Assembly (NCBI GenBank): GCA_035620515.1
Contig: DASPGR010000300.1
Location: 1-13,642 of the forward strand
Origin: SG8-41 sp035620515
Lineage (GTDB): Bacteria > Pseudomonadota > Gammaproteobacteria > Burkholderiales > SG8-41
Direction: 5' to 3'
Length of the DNA: 13,642 nucleotides
Numbering within the stretch: the stretch's first letter is position 1; each line of letters opens with the position of its first letter. Shown piece after piece: positions 1-6,944 of the stretch. Position numbers and translations under genes: made by a program. The notes below the pieces were generated by a model, which did no database searches, was not told the DNA's origin, and was given only the letters and a program-made list of their open reading frames with translations.

Positions 1-557
1 ACGCATTCCCCAAGGCAGTCGCACCGACGGTATTCATGATGAGCAGTCCGCTCGCCACCCCGTCGCGCGAGCTCGTGGAGAAAGGAGGCTCGGCCGTCAC
101 GGCCACGGATTTCCGCTGGCTGCGTTGCGACGTGAAGGTCATCTCGCTCCTGGCAAACTGCCTGCTGCGCCAGCGCTCCGTCGATGCCGGCGCCGATGAG
201 GTCGTGATGTTCCGGGACGGCTACCTGACGGAGGGATCGTCGAGCAACGTCTTCGCCGTGAGGGCGGGAGCGCTCCTTGCGCCGCCCAAGAATCATCTCG
301 TGCTGCCGGGGATTACCTATGATGTCGTGCTCGAGCTGGCGGCAGCGAGCAAGGTGCCGGTCGAGGTGCGCGAGATTTCGGAGGACGAAGTGCGCAGCGC
401 GGACGAGCTGTGGCTCACCTCCTCGTCAAAGGAAGTGCTTGCGGTCACGACCCTCGACGGCCGGCCGGTGGGTAGCGGGAAGCCGGGCCCGGTCTTCAAG
501 GTCATCCACGGCGCGTTTCAGGAGTTCAAGCGCAGGATCATGCGTCAAGCGGCCTGA
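1..557 (+). CDS. dat: D-amino-acid transaminase (fold-type IV PLP enzyme), 5' end missing
   Basis: This is the C-terminal part (184 codons read from base 3) of a branched-chain/D-amino-acid aminotransferase family protein. The family exchanges amino groups between D-amino acids and 2-oxoacids in the cytoplasm using pyridoxal phosphate; D-alanine transaminases feed D-Ala and D-Glu to peptidoglycan. Visible family features are the segment starting CDVKVISLLANCLLRQ, the TEGSSSNVF motif whose glutamate contacts the cofactor ring, LPGITYDVV, and the closing LTSSSKEVL followed by a G-x-G-x-PGPVF stretch. The cofactor-binding lysine lies upstream of the window. The reading frame is open to the window edge, so the internal ATG at 36 is not the start. 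The gene sits 38 bases before ybeD, probably in the same transcript, a common betaproteobacterial arrangement. D-Ala specificity rather than branched-chain specificity is inferred from this context. Confidence 0.85.
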   Translation, partial: AFPKAVAPTVFMMSSPLATPSRELVEKGGSAVTATDFRWLRCDVKVISLLANCLLRQRSVDAGADEVVMFRDGYLTEGSSSNVFAVRAGALLAPPKNHLVLPGITYDVVLELAAASKVPVEVREISEDEVRSADELWLTSSSKEVLAVTTLDGRPVGSGKPGPVFKVIHGAFQEFKRRIMRQAA

Positions 558-595
558 TCCCGCTTCGAGCACGGGAGCGGCGTGCGAAACGGGTA

Positions 596-856
596 ATGGA
601 AACCTCGCCTCTCGAGTATCCCTGCGATTTTCCGATCAAGGTTCTGGGCAGCACGCAGGCGGGCTTTGCCCAGGCGGTTCTCGAGATCGTGCGGCGCCAC
701 GCTCCGGAGTTCGACGGCGCGAGCATGGAGATGAAAACCAGCAAGCGCGGCCGCTACCTCAGCATCACCTGCGTCATACGTGCCACTTCGCGGGATCAGC
801 TCGACGGCCTCTACCGCGAGCTCTGCGACCACCCCATGGTCGTCATGGTGCTTTAG
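596..856 (+). CDS. ybeD: YbeD/DUF493 family small protein
   Basis: This 86-residue protein matches the DUF493 (YbeD) family in length and pattern: an N-terminal EYPCDFPIKVLG strand, a central helix around AQAVLEIVRRHAP, a basic KTSKRGRYLSITC strand, and a closing helix and strand LYRELCDHPMVVMVL. Proteins of this family have an ACT-like alpha/beta fold. Their function is not established, although they are repeatedly found beside lipB. Here the gene follows dat by 38 bases, probably co-transcribed. The start at 596 has only a weak GGG-containing ribosome site but gives the usual family length. Its last 14 bases overlap, on the opposite strand, the 3' end of the small ribosomal protein gene, and lipB is about 800 bases away rather than immediately next. 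Family assignment is firm; the role is unknown. Confidence 0.9.
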   Translation: METSPLEYPCDFPIKVLGSTQAGFAQAVLEIVRRHAPEFDGASMEMKTSKRGRYLSITCVIRATSRDQLDGLYRELCDHPMVVMVL

Positions 857-953
857 AACCGGGTTTCTTCTTCTTGCGCTTGCCCGGTCGGGTCTTGCCG
901 TGGCTGCCGCGGAAGAGCTTGCCGCGGCGCGTACGTTGATCGCCCTTGCCCAT
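843..953 (-). CDS. thx: 30S ribosomal protein THX family, 36 residues
   Basis: The minus strand encodes a 36-residue, very basic peptide (15 Lys/Arg) beginning MGKGDQRTRRGKLFRGSHGK and ending in KRKKKK then PGSKAP. The opening G-K-G-D-x-(R/K)-T-x-R-G-K-(L/I)-F-x-G-S-x-G-K is the signature of ribosomal protein THX, a small protein bound near the head of the 30S subunit in Thermus, with relatives in proteobacteria and plastids. A good Shine-Dalgarno sequence, AAGGGAG, lies seven bases before the ATG at 953 (plus-strand 961-967). A second ATG seven bases upstream is in another frame. The lysine-rich tail after the conserved core is longer than in the short Thermus form. The gene converges on ybeD and their 3' ends overlap by 14 bases. 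It is easily missed because of its size. Confidence 0.9.
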   Translation of the reverse strand: MGKGDQRTRRGKLFRGSHGKTRPGKRKKKKPGSKAP

Positions 954-986
954 TTGCCATCTCCCTTGCAATGCTCTCGCCGCGCA

Positions 987-992
987 ATTCTA
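987..992 (-). promoter_or_regulatory. Possible -10 box for the THX gene
   Basis: The minus strand reads TAGAAT, five of six matches to the sigma70 -10 consensus, inside the roughly 100-base gap between the upstream exported-protein gene and the THX gene. It would place a start site near 980 and give a leader of about 27 bases containing the AAGGGAG ribosome site. I see no convincing -35 hexamer at 16-18 bases, so the call is weak. Read-through from the gene ending at 1058 is the alternative. Confidence 0.3.
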
Positions 993-1057
993 CAGCAATG
1001 CGGCCGCTGCGCCGCGTGCGATCAGGATCCGGCTTGGCGTTGCGTTTATGTGGGCGC

Positions 1058-1582
1058 TCATTTTCGCTTGCGAATCGTTTCGAGCTCGCTCGCAAAGACC
1101 ACGGCGAGATCGCCTTCGGGGCCCTTCAGCAGCTCGGGCGCGCGCTGGCACTGTGCCCGCAGGGCATCGGAGCCGGCCGTGAGGAACGATATCTTCTGCT
1201 CCTCGCGGCTGAAGAGGATCGCTCCTTCGTACTTGCCGAGGTTGCGCGTATATTCCTGCTCGTCCCTGGATGCACGACGTATCATCGCTGTCACTCGACG
1301 CTTCAGCTCGGCGAGAAGCTCCGCGTGGCGCTTCTGCCACGCGGCAAATGCCCTGTCGTTGGCGGGGCGGGTCTCGGGCACCGCCTCATCGCAGGCCTCT
1401 TTCAGCGCGATGATCCGCTGGTATCCTGCATATACAACGCCCAGATCGGTCGCGTAGTCACCGGACGCCTGTTGTGCCACGACCTGCGCCGTGACGAGCA
1501 TGCCGCCAACGAGCGCTCCGGCGATACCAACCACTCCCGGCACCGGGCGGCACCAGCGCGACGGTGCATGAAGTCGCGGCAT
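1058..1582 (-). CDS. Hypothetical exported protein, 174 residues
   Basis: I do not recognise a named family. The predicted 174-residue protein starts with a signal peptide: a basic stretch (residues 1-15), a hydrophobic core around 16-33 and a plausible cleavage after AQVVAQ near residue 37. The mature part is mostly helical and charged (for example QKRHAELLAELKRRVTAM, 83-100), ends in RKRK, and has two cysteines (64 and 145) that could form a periplasmic disulfide. The start at 1582 was chosen because GAGGA lies just upstream and the signal peptide then has normal length. An in-frame ATG at 1630 would add 16 residues, and the longer open frame reaching 2338 runs antisense through lipB. The gene lies upstream of THX on the same strand (105 bases apart) and is divergent from lipB. 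Its function is unknown. Confidence 0.65.
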   Translation of the reverse strand: MPRLHAPSRWCRPVPGVVGIAGALVGGMLVTAQVVAQQASGDYATDLGVVYAGYQRIIALKEACDEAVPETRPANDRAFAAWQKRHAELLAELKRRVTAMIRRASRDEQEYTRNLGKYEGAILFSREEQKISFLTAGSDALRAQCQRAPELLKGPEGDLAVVFASELETIRKRK

Positions 1583-1660
1583 TTTCCTCGCGTTTCTCCG
1601 ATCGGCCTGCAACCGGTAAACTGACCGCATGGCGCGAGTGTACCCCGCCCGCCCGGACCC

Positions 1661-2359
1661 ATGAACGCACCACCTTTTAAGGCGCAATTTGAAGCCGCCA
1701 CAATGCCGGCGGTCGCGGCGGACGTTGTGATCGCCCCAGGGCTTACTCTGCCCCCGCCCCGCGTGCGCCGGCTCGGCACGGTGGATTACGAGCCGACCTG
1801 GCGCGCCATGCGCGAGTTCACCGCAGCGCGGACTGCGGACACCCTGGACGAGATCTGGCTGCTCGGACACCTGCCGGTCTACACGCTGGGTGTTGCCGGC
1901 CGCAGTGAGCATCTCCCGCGGGATGCCAGTTCGATTCCCGTCATCAAGGTCGACCGCGGCGGCCAGATTACCTATCACGGACCCGGCCAGATCGTGGTGT
2001 ATCTGCTGCTCGATATGCGGCGACGCGGCCTGACCGTAAGGCCGCTGGTGCGGATCATGGAGCGCGCCGTGGTCGGGCTCCTTGCCGCGCACGGCGTTGC
2101 GGCCGAAGGACACGCCGACGCGCCGGGCGTCTACGTCAAGGGATCCAAGATCGCCGCGCTCGGATTGCGCGTCAAGAACGGCTGCTGCTACCACGGGCTC
2201 GCCTTCAACGTCGACATGGATCTCTCGCCATTTCACGCGGTCGATCCCTGCGGCTACCCCGGGCTTGCCGTCACCCAGGCACGCGATCTCGGAATCCCGG
2301 ACTCGGCCGAACGCCTGGGCGAAGAGCTGGTCGAACATCTCCTGAGTCTCCTGCCATGA
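1661..2359 (+). CDS. lipB: Octanoyltransferase LipB
   Basis: LipB moves the octanoyl chain from acyl carrier protein to the lipoyl-domain lysine of 2-oxoacid dehydrogenases and the glycine cleavage H protein, the first step of endogenous lipoate synthesis in the cytoplasm. The 232-residue product shows RGGQITYHGPGQIVVYLLLD (99-118), the conserved lysine in GSKIAALGLR (Lys163) and the acyl-accepting cysteine in PCGYPGL (Cys197), which form the catalytic pair. The usual N-terminal VDYEPTWRAM motif starts at residue 41, so this protein has an unusually long N-terminal lead. The ATG at 1661 and an in-frame ATG at 1703 are both possible starts; neither has a clear Shine-Dalgarno. The stop overlaps the lipA start in ATGA, implying translational coupling. 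A TAAACT hexamer at about 1617 is a weak promoter candidate. Confidence 0.96.
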   Translation: MNAPPFKAQFEAATMPAVAADVVIAPGLTLPPPRVRRLGTVDYEPTWRAMREFTAARTADTLDEIWLLGHLPVYTLGVAGRSEHLPRDASSIPVIKVDRGGQITYHGPGQIVVYLLLDMRRRGLTVRPLVRIMERAVVGLLAAHGVAAEGHADAPGVYVKGSKIAALGLRVKNGCCYHGLAFNVDMDLSPFHAVDPCGYPGLAVTQARDLGIPDSAERLGEELVEHLLSLLP

Positions 2360-3294
2360 GTGAGTCGGGCGTCAAGCAGAAAGGCGAAGCGAAGACCGCG
2401 CGCATCCCGATCAAGGTGGCGCCGGGCGAGCGGCTTGCCAAGCCCGACTGGATTCGCGTCAGGCTTGGTCACGGCCAGCGCTTTCACGAGATCAAGAAAA
2501 TTCTGCGCGAGCACCGGTTGCATACGGTGTGCGAGGAGGCGACCTGCCCCAATATCGGCGAATGCTTCGGCAAGGGGACTGCGACCTTCATGATCCTGGG
2601 CGACCTGTGCACGCGCCGCTGCCCGTTCTGCGACGTCGCGCACGGCAAGCCGCTGCCGCCCGATGCCGATGAGCCGGTCAACCTCGCCCGCACGATCGAG
2701 GCGCTGAAACTGCGCTACGTGGTGATAACGAGCGTGGACCGTGACGACCTGCGTGACGGCGGCGCGCAGCACTTTGCCGACTGTATCCGCGCAGTGCGCG
2801 CGTATTCGCCCGGCACCCGGATCGAGATGCTGGTGCCCGATTTCCGGGGCCGGTTGGAGTCCGCGCTTGAGAGGCTGTCGACCGCCGTTCCGGATGTGAT
2901 GAACCACAATCTCGAAACAGTGCCGCGCCTCTACAGGCAAGCGCGTCCCGGCGCCGACTATACCCATTCGCTCACGCTGCTCGCCGAGTTCAAGCGGCGC
3001 TTTCCGGGAATCCCCACCAAGTCGGGGCTCATGGTGGGCCTCGGGGAAACGGACGGGGAAATCGTCGGCGTCATGCGCGATCTTCGCGCCCATGCGGTCG
3101 AGATGCTGACGATCGGGCAGTATCTCCAGCCGTCCGCGCATCATCTGCCGGTGGCGCGCTACGTCGAGCCGGCGGTTTTCGAGAACTACGCGCGTATCGC
3201 GAGCGAGCTGGGATTCGTGCATGCGGCGTGCGGCCCGCTGGTGCGTTCCTCCTATCACGCCGACCAGCAGGCGCACGAGGCCGGCGTCGCCTAG
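2356..3294 (+). CDS. lipA: Lipoyl synthase LipA (radical SAM)
   Basis: LipA inserts two sulfur atoms at C6 and C8 of protein-bound octanoyl groups, completing lipoate on the carrier protein. The 312-residue sequence has both iron-sulfur motifs: the auxiliary cluster CX4CX5C (Cys59, Cys64, Cys70) and the radical-SAM CX3CX2C (Cys85, Cys89, Cys92). The C-terminal R-S-S-Y motif (297-300), whose serine helps bind the sacrificial cluster, is also intact. Other family landmarks are YVVITSVDRDDLRDGGA, MNHNLETVPRLYR and LMVGLGET. The length is close to that of the E. coli enzyme. It overlaps lipB by four bases and is followed after 19 bases by the DUF4197 gene, suggesting a lipB-lipA-DUF4197 transcript. 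Nothing in the sequence suggests loss of activity. Confidence 0.98.
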   Translation: MSESGVKQKGEAKTARIPIKVAPGERLAKPDWIRVRLGHGQRFHEIKKILREHRLHTVCEEATCPNIGECFGKGTATFMILGDLCTRRCPFCDVAHGKPLPPDADEPVNLARTIEALKLRYVVITSVDRDDLRDGGAQHFADCIRAVRAYSPGTRIEMLVPDFRGRLESALERLSTAVPDVMNHNLETVPRLYRQARPGADYTHSLTLLAEFKRRFPGIPTKSGLMVGLGETDGEIVGVMRDLRAHAVEMLTIGQYLQPSAHHLPVARYVEPAVFENYARIASELGFVHAACGPLVRSSYHADQQAHEAGVA

Positions 3295-3313
3295 CGTTGA
3301 CCGAGGGGAAATT

Positions 3314-3994
3314 ATGAGTCGAATTCTGCTAAGCATTCTTGCGCTCGCCCTCACCAGCGTACCGGCGGCGGCGCAGCTCGCATCGATCACCAACACCGAG
3401 GCGATCGACGGCCTCAAGCAGGCGCTGACCGACGGCTCTGGCGCCGCGGTGTCGCTGCTCGGCAAGGAAAACGGCTACTTCGGCAATCCGCAGGTGAAGA
3501 TTCCGCTGCCGAAGTCGATCCAGAAGGTCGAGGGAGCGCTGCGTTTCATGGGCAAGCAGAGGGAGGCCGACGAGCTGGTGCTTGCGATGAACCGCGCGGC
3601 CGAGGCGGCGGTGCCGGAAGCCAAGGCGCTTCTGGTCGATGCCGTAAAAAAAATGTCGGTGCAGGACGCCAAAGGCATTCTCACGGGCGGAGACACCGCG
3701 GCGACGGAATACTTCCGCCGCACCACCCAGGCGCAGCTGAGCGTGCGATTTCTTCCGATCGTGAAGAAGGTTACGGATCGCGTCGGGCTTGCCCAGCAGT
3801 ACAACTCGCTCGCCGGACAGGGCGCATCGTTCGGGCTCGTCGAAAAGGACGAGGCAACGGTTGAAAACTATGTGACCAAGAAGGCGCTCGACGGGCTCTA
3901 TGTCATGATCGGCGAGCAGGAAAAGAAATTCCGCCGCGACCCCGTCAGCGCCACGAGCGACATCGTGAGGAAGGTTTTCGGAAGCATCCGGTAA
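3314..3994 (+). CDS. DUF4197 family exported protein
   Basis: The 226-residue product belongs to DUF4197, a family of exported proteins of unknown function. A signal peptide is clear (MSRILLSILALALTSVPAAA, cleavage near residue 21). The mature protein shows the family pattern: a GLKQALTDGSGAAVSLLGK helix, the GYFGNPQVKIPLP turn, a long helical middle containing MNRAAEAAVPEAKALLVDAV, the GILTGGDTAATEYFRRTT segment and a final FGLVEKDEATVENYVTKKAL region. The start at 3314 is supported by AGGGGA just upstream (3304-3309) and leaves 19 bases after lipA, so co-transcription is likely. The frame stays open upstream inside lipA, but that part is not signal-peptide-like. It converges on polA with 36 bases between the stops and no clear terminator there. 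A role in the envelope is inference from the signal peptide only. Confidence 0.88.
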   Translation: MSRILLSILALALTSVPAAAQLASITNTEAIDGLKQALTDGSGAAVSLLGKENGYFGNPQVKIPLPKSIQKVEGALRFMGKQREADELVLAMNRAAEAAVPEAKALLVDAVKKMSVQDAKGILTGGDTAATEYFRRTTQAQLSVRFLPIVKKVTDRVGLAQQYNSLAGQGASFGLVEKDEATVENYVTKKALDGLYVMIGEQEKKFRRDPVSATSDIVRKVFGSIR

Positions 3995-4030
3995 CAGCCC
4001 CCCGTCGGCGCCGGCGTCGGCTCACTCCGG

Positions 4031-6769
4031 TCAGTGGGCCTTGTCCCAGTTCGGCCCAGCGCCGACATCGACGGCCAAGGCGACCGAGAGCTCGGCCACG
4101 CCCCCCATGATGGCGGGAAGCTCCCCCCTGACGGTCTCGAGCTCCGCATCGGGCACCTCCAGGACCAGCTCGTCGTGCACCTGCATGATGAGCCGCGTCC
4201 CGAGCCGGTTCTCCGCGAGCCAGCGGTCGACCGCGATCATCGCCATCTTGATGAGATCGGCGGCCGTGCCCTGCATCGGCGCGTTGATTGCCGCGCGCTC
4301 CGCGCCCTGCCGCCGCGCGGGGTTGCTGCTGCGGATCTCGGGCAGCCACAGCCTGCGGCCAAAGACCGTCTCGACGAAGCCGTTCTCGCGCGCGGCTTCG
4401 CGCGTGCGCCGCATGTAGTCGGCGACACCGGGGTAGCGCGCGAAGTACCGGTCCATGTACTGCTGGGCGGCACCGCGCTCGATGCCGAGCTGGCGGGCGA
4501 GCCCGAACGCTGACATGCCGTAGATCAGGCCGAAGTTGATCACTTTTGCGTAGCGGCGCTGCTCGGGACCAAGCTCGCCCGGCGGCATGCCGAAGATCTC
4601 GGCCGCGGTCGCGCGGTGTATGTCCTCGCCGGCGGCAAAAGCTTTCAGGAGGCTCGCGTCCTGCGAGATGTGCGCCATGATCCGCAGCTCGATCTGCGAG
4701 TAGTCGGCGGACACGATGTGGCTGCCCGGCGGCGCTATGAAGGCTTCGCGGATGCGGCGTCCTTCGGCCGTGCGCACGGGGATGTTCTGCAGATTGGGAT
4801 CGTTGCTTGCGAGGCGCCCCGTCACGGCGACCGCCTGGCCGTAGTTGGTGTGAACGCGTCCGGTCGCCGCGTTGATCATCTCGGCCAGCTTGTCCGTGTA
4901 GGTGGACTTGAGCTTGGCGAGACCCCGATAGTCGAGGATCAGCTTCGGCAGCGGATGGTCGAGCGCGAGCTCCCCGAGCACGTCCTCATCCGTCGATGGC
5001 GCCCCGCTCGGTGTTTTTTTTACGACCGGGAGCTTGTGCTGCTCGAACAGAAGTTCCTGGATCTGCTTTGGAGAATTGAGATTGAACGGCTGGCCCGCGA
5101 GCTCGTGTGCCTTCGCCTCGATCTCCAGCATCTTCGTGCCGAACTCGCGCGAGAGCTCGCGCAGCAATGCGGGATCCAGGAGCACGCCCTTGCGCTCCAT
5201 CGCGTAGAGGACCGGAACGAGCGGGATTTCGAACTCGCGGTAGATGCGGGCGAGCTTGGCGTCGGCCTCGATTCCCGGATAGAGCACGCGATGCAGCTGA
5301 AGCGTCACGTCCGCATCTTCCGCCGCATACTCCGTCGCGCGCTCGACCGCCACCTGCTCGAAGCCGATCCGGCTTGCTCCCTTTCCCGTCACCTCGTCGT
5401 AGGTGATCGTCTTCACGCCCAGGTGACGCTCCGCGAGGCTGTCCATGTCGTGCGGGCGGTGGCTCTCCAGCACGTAGGACTCGAGCAGCGTGTCGTGCGC
5501 GAGGCCTTCGAGCCGCACGCCGTAATTGGCCAGGACGTGCATGTCGTACTTGGCGTGCTGCCCGAGCTTCGCGCGAGCCGGATTCTCGAGCCAGGGCTTG
5601 AGCCGGGCGAGCGCCGTCTCGCGGTCGAGCTGGCGCGGAGCGTCCGCGTAGCGATGCGCCAGCGGCACGTACGCGGCGTGCCCCGGGTCAATCGCGAACG
5701 AGACGCCGACAAGCTCGGCCTGCATCGGATCGAGACTCGTTGTTTCGGTATCCACGGAAACGAGTTCCGCGCTCTCGATTCTTGCAAGCCACGCCTCCAG
5801 GTCTTTCTCGGTAAGAATGGTTTCGTAGTTTCGCGGGGTGCCAGGCGATGACCGCGAAGGGGTTGCGTCTTGCGTCTGCGGCCTTTCGCCTCCTGCCTCA
5901 GCCTCGGCATTTTCAAGTTCGCGCATCCAGGACTTGAAGCCGAAGCGGCGGAAAAGCTCCCTCAACTTCGCGACATCGCGCTCCTTCGCCGCAAGGTCGG
6001 ATGCGGCGACGGGCAACTTCACGTCACACTTGATGGTCAGCAGCTCACGCGCCCTCGGCAGCCAGTCGAGCGCGTTTCGCAGGTTCTCGCCCACCACGCC
6101 GCCGATCGCCGATGCGTGCCGTACGATGTTGTCGAGGTTGCCGTACTGCTCGAGCCACTTGACCGCCGTTTTCGGGCCGACTTTAGCCACGCCCGGGACA
6201 TTGTCGACGCTGTCGCCGATGAGCGTCAGGTAGTCGATGATCCGCTCCGGTTTCACGCCGAACTTCCGCTCGACGCCGCCTTCATCGAGGATCTCGCGGT
6301 CTCCGGTCCTCGGATCGGCGTTCTCGATCGTGATGGCGGGGTTCACGAGTTGCGTGAGGTCCTTGTCGCCGCTCGCGATGATGACACGCACGCCGTCGCG
6401 CTCGGCCTGTTTCGCGAGCGTGCCGATCACGTCATCCGCCTCCACCCCCTCGATCTCGAGCAGCGGCCAGCCGAGTGCGGCGATGGCTTCCTTGAGCGGC
6501 GCGATCTGCACGGCAAGATCGTCCGGCATTGGCGGGCGGTTCGCCTTGTACTCGGAATAGAGCTCATCGCGGAAGGTCTTGCCTTTTGCGTCGAACACGC
6601 AGGCGCTATAATCCGCGCGCGTCTCCTTGTGCAGCCGGCGCAGCATGTTGAGAACGCCGTAGATCGCGCCGGTCGGCTCTCCCTTTTCACTGCGAAGGTC
6701 GGCACGCTGAAGCGCGTGAAACGCGCGGTAGAGATACGAGGAACCGTCGACCAGCAGCAGCGTTTTCAT
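4031..6769 (-). CDS. polA: DNA polymerase I PolA (5' nuclease, proofreading and polymerase domains)
   Basis: PolA removes RNA primers and fills gaps during Okazaki fragment processing and excision repair. The 912-residue protein is full length. The 5'-nuclease domain spans about 1-285 (LLLVDGSSYLYRAFHAL start, SGDKDLTQLV, GDSVDNVPGV). The proofreading exonuclease domain keeps its metal ligands: Asp340/Glu342 in DTETTSLD, Asp409 in KYDMHVL, and Tyr481/Asp485 in YAAEDADVTL. The polymerase part has motif A SADYSQIELR (Asp689), the O-helix RRYAKVINFGLIYG (Arg738, Lys742, Phe746) and motif C QVHDELVLEVP (Asp866). The linker after the nuclease domain (about 290-313) is low-complexity, and residues 292-303 are encoded by degenerate heptanucleotide repeats. 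No Shine-Dalgarno precedes the ATG at 6769. It converges on DUF4197 and diverges from DUF2782, a neighbour often seen next to polA in betaproteobacteria. Confidence 0.98.
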   Translation of the reverse strand: MKTLLLVDGSSYLYRAFHALQRADLRSEKGEPTGAIYGVLNMLRRLHKETRADYSACVFDAKGKTFRDELYSEYKANRPPMPDDLAVQIAPLKEAIAALGWPLLEIEGVEADDVIGTLAKQAERDGVRVIIASGDKDLTQLVNPAITIENADPRTGDREILDEGGVERKFGVKPERIIDYLTLIGDSVDNVPGVAKVGPKTAVKWLEQYGNLDNIVRHASAIGGVVGENLRNALDWLPRARELLTIKCDVKLPVAASDLAAKERDVAKLRELFRRFGFKSWMRELENAEAEAGGERPQTQDATPSRSSPGTPRNYETILTEKDLEAWLARIESAELVSVDTETTSLDPMQAELVGVSFAIDPGHAAYVPLAHRYADAPRQLDRETALARLKPWLENPARAKLGQHAKYDMHVLANYGVRLEGLAHDTLLESYVLESHRPHDMDSLAERHLGVKTITYDEVTGKGASRIGFEQVAVERATEYAAEDADVTLQLHRVLYPGIEADAKLARIYREFEIPLVPVLYAMERKGVLLDPALLRELSREFGTKMLEIEAKAHELAGQPFNLNSPKQIQELLFEQHKLPVVKKTPSGAPSTDEDVLGELALDHPLPKLILDYRGLAKLKSTYTDKLAEMINAATGRVHTNYGQAVAVTGRLASNDPNLQNIPVRTAEGRRIREAFIAPPGSHIVSADYSQIELRIMAHISQDASLLKAFAAGEDIHRATAAEIFGMPPGELGPEQRRYAKVINFGLIYGMSAFGLARQLGIERGAAQQYMDRYFARYPGVADYMRRTREAARENGFVETVFGRRLWLPEIRSSNPARRQGAERAAINAPMQGTAADLIKMAMIAVDRWLAENRLGTRLIMQVHDELVLEVPDAELETVRGELPAIMGGVAELSVALAVDVGAGPNWDKAH
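5863..5897. repeat. Degenerate heptanucleotide array inside polA linker
   Basis: On the plus strand, five consecutive seven-base units are in phase: TTGCGTC, TTGCGTC, TGCGGCC, TTTCGCC, TCCTGCC. Columns 1 (T), 5 (G) and 7 (C) are invariant, and the units resemble the TTCTGCC units in uvrD. The array is translated on the minus strand as part of PolA residues 292-303 (AGGERPQTQDAT), between the 5'-nuclease and exonuclease domains. The first two units are exact copies; the rest are diverged, so this is probably an old or partly decayed array. Confidence 0.55.
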
Positions 6770-6777
6770 TTTCGGGC

Positions 6778-6804
6778 ATTATGTCAGACCGCGCCTCCCG
6801 TCAG
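6778..6804 (-). promoter_or_regulatory. Candidate polA promoter, giving an almost leaderless transcript
   Basis: On the minus strand CATAAT (6778-6783, five of six to the -10 consensus) is preceded by CTGACG (6799-6804, four of six to the -35 consensus) with a short 15-base spacer. The predicted start site is about two bases before the polA ATG at 6769, which also lacks a Shine-Dalgarno. If correct, polA would be transcribed leaderless or nearly so. The short spacer makes this tentative. Confidence 0.3.
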
Positions 6805-6896
6805 GGAACGCGACCCAGTGCACAAAGTCTAACCTGATACCTTCGCTGAAAATGCGACAACGCGTCGCGCCACGGCCTCCGTTTCACGCCCGGATC

Positions 6897-6925
6897 TTTA
6901 AAACCGCCGAAGCAGGACCCATAAT
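6897..6925 (+). promoter_or_regulatory. Candidate sigma70 promoter for the DUF2782 gene
   Basis: TTTAAA (6897-6902) and CATAAT (6920-6925) are separated by exactly 17 bases, a good sigma70 layout with four and five consensus matches. The start site would fall near 6932, giving a 12-13 base leader ahead of the ATG at 6945. If this promoter is the one used, the alternative ATG at 6924 lies inside the -10 box and cannot be the start. Confidence 0.45.
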
Positions 6926-6944
6926 GAATGGAAAGGTCCCTGCC

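Noticed and set aside
853..1095. 80-codon minus-strand frame overlapping the THX gene
   Set aside because: It is another frame of the same DNA; the THX frame has the family signature and the ribosome site.
1583..2338. N-terminal extension of the exported protein gene into lipB antisense
   Set aside because: It would bury the signal peptide in the middle of the protein; the ATG at 1582 has a nearby GAGGA and gives a normal exported protein.
2254..3465. 403-codon minus-strand open frame opposite lipA
   Set aside because: Antisense shadow of lipA without a recognisable domain.
3995..4030. GC-rich inverted sequence between DUF4197 and polA as a bidirectional terminator
   Set aside because: The GGCGCCGGCG stretch is partly self-complementary, but pairing is imperfect and there is no T tract on either side.
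4616..5851. 411-codon plus-strand open frame opposite polA
   Set aside because: Antisense of a conserved gene; its composition follows polA codon structure and no promoter or ribosome site is seen.
6604..6611. TATAAT on the plus strand inside polA
   Set aside because: It lies within a conserved polA coding segment, opposite to the gene, with no downstream plus-strand gene nearby, so it is likely a chance match.
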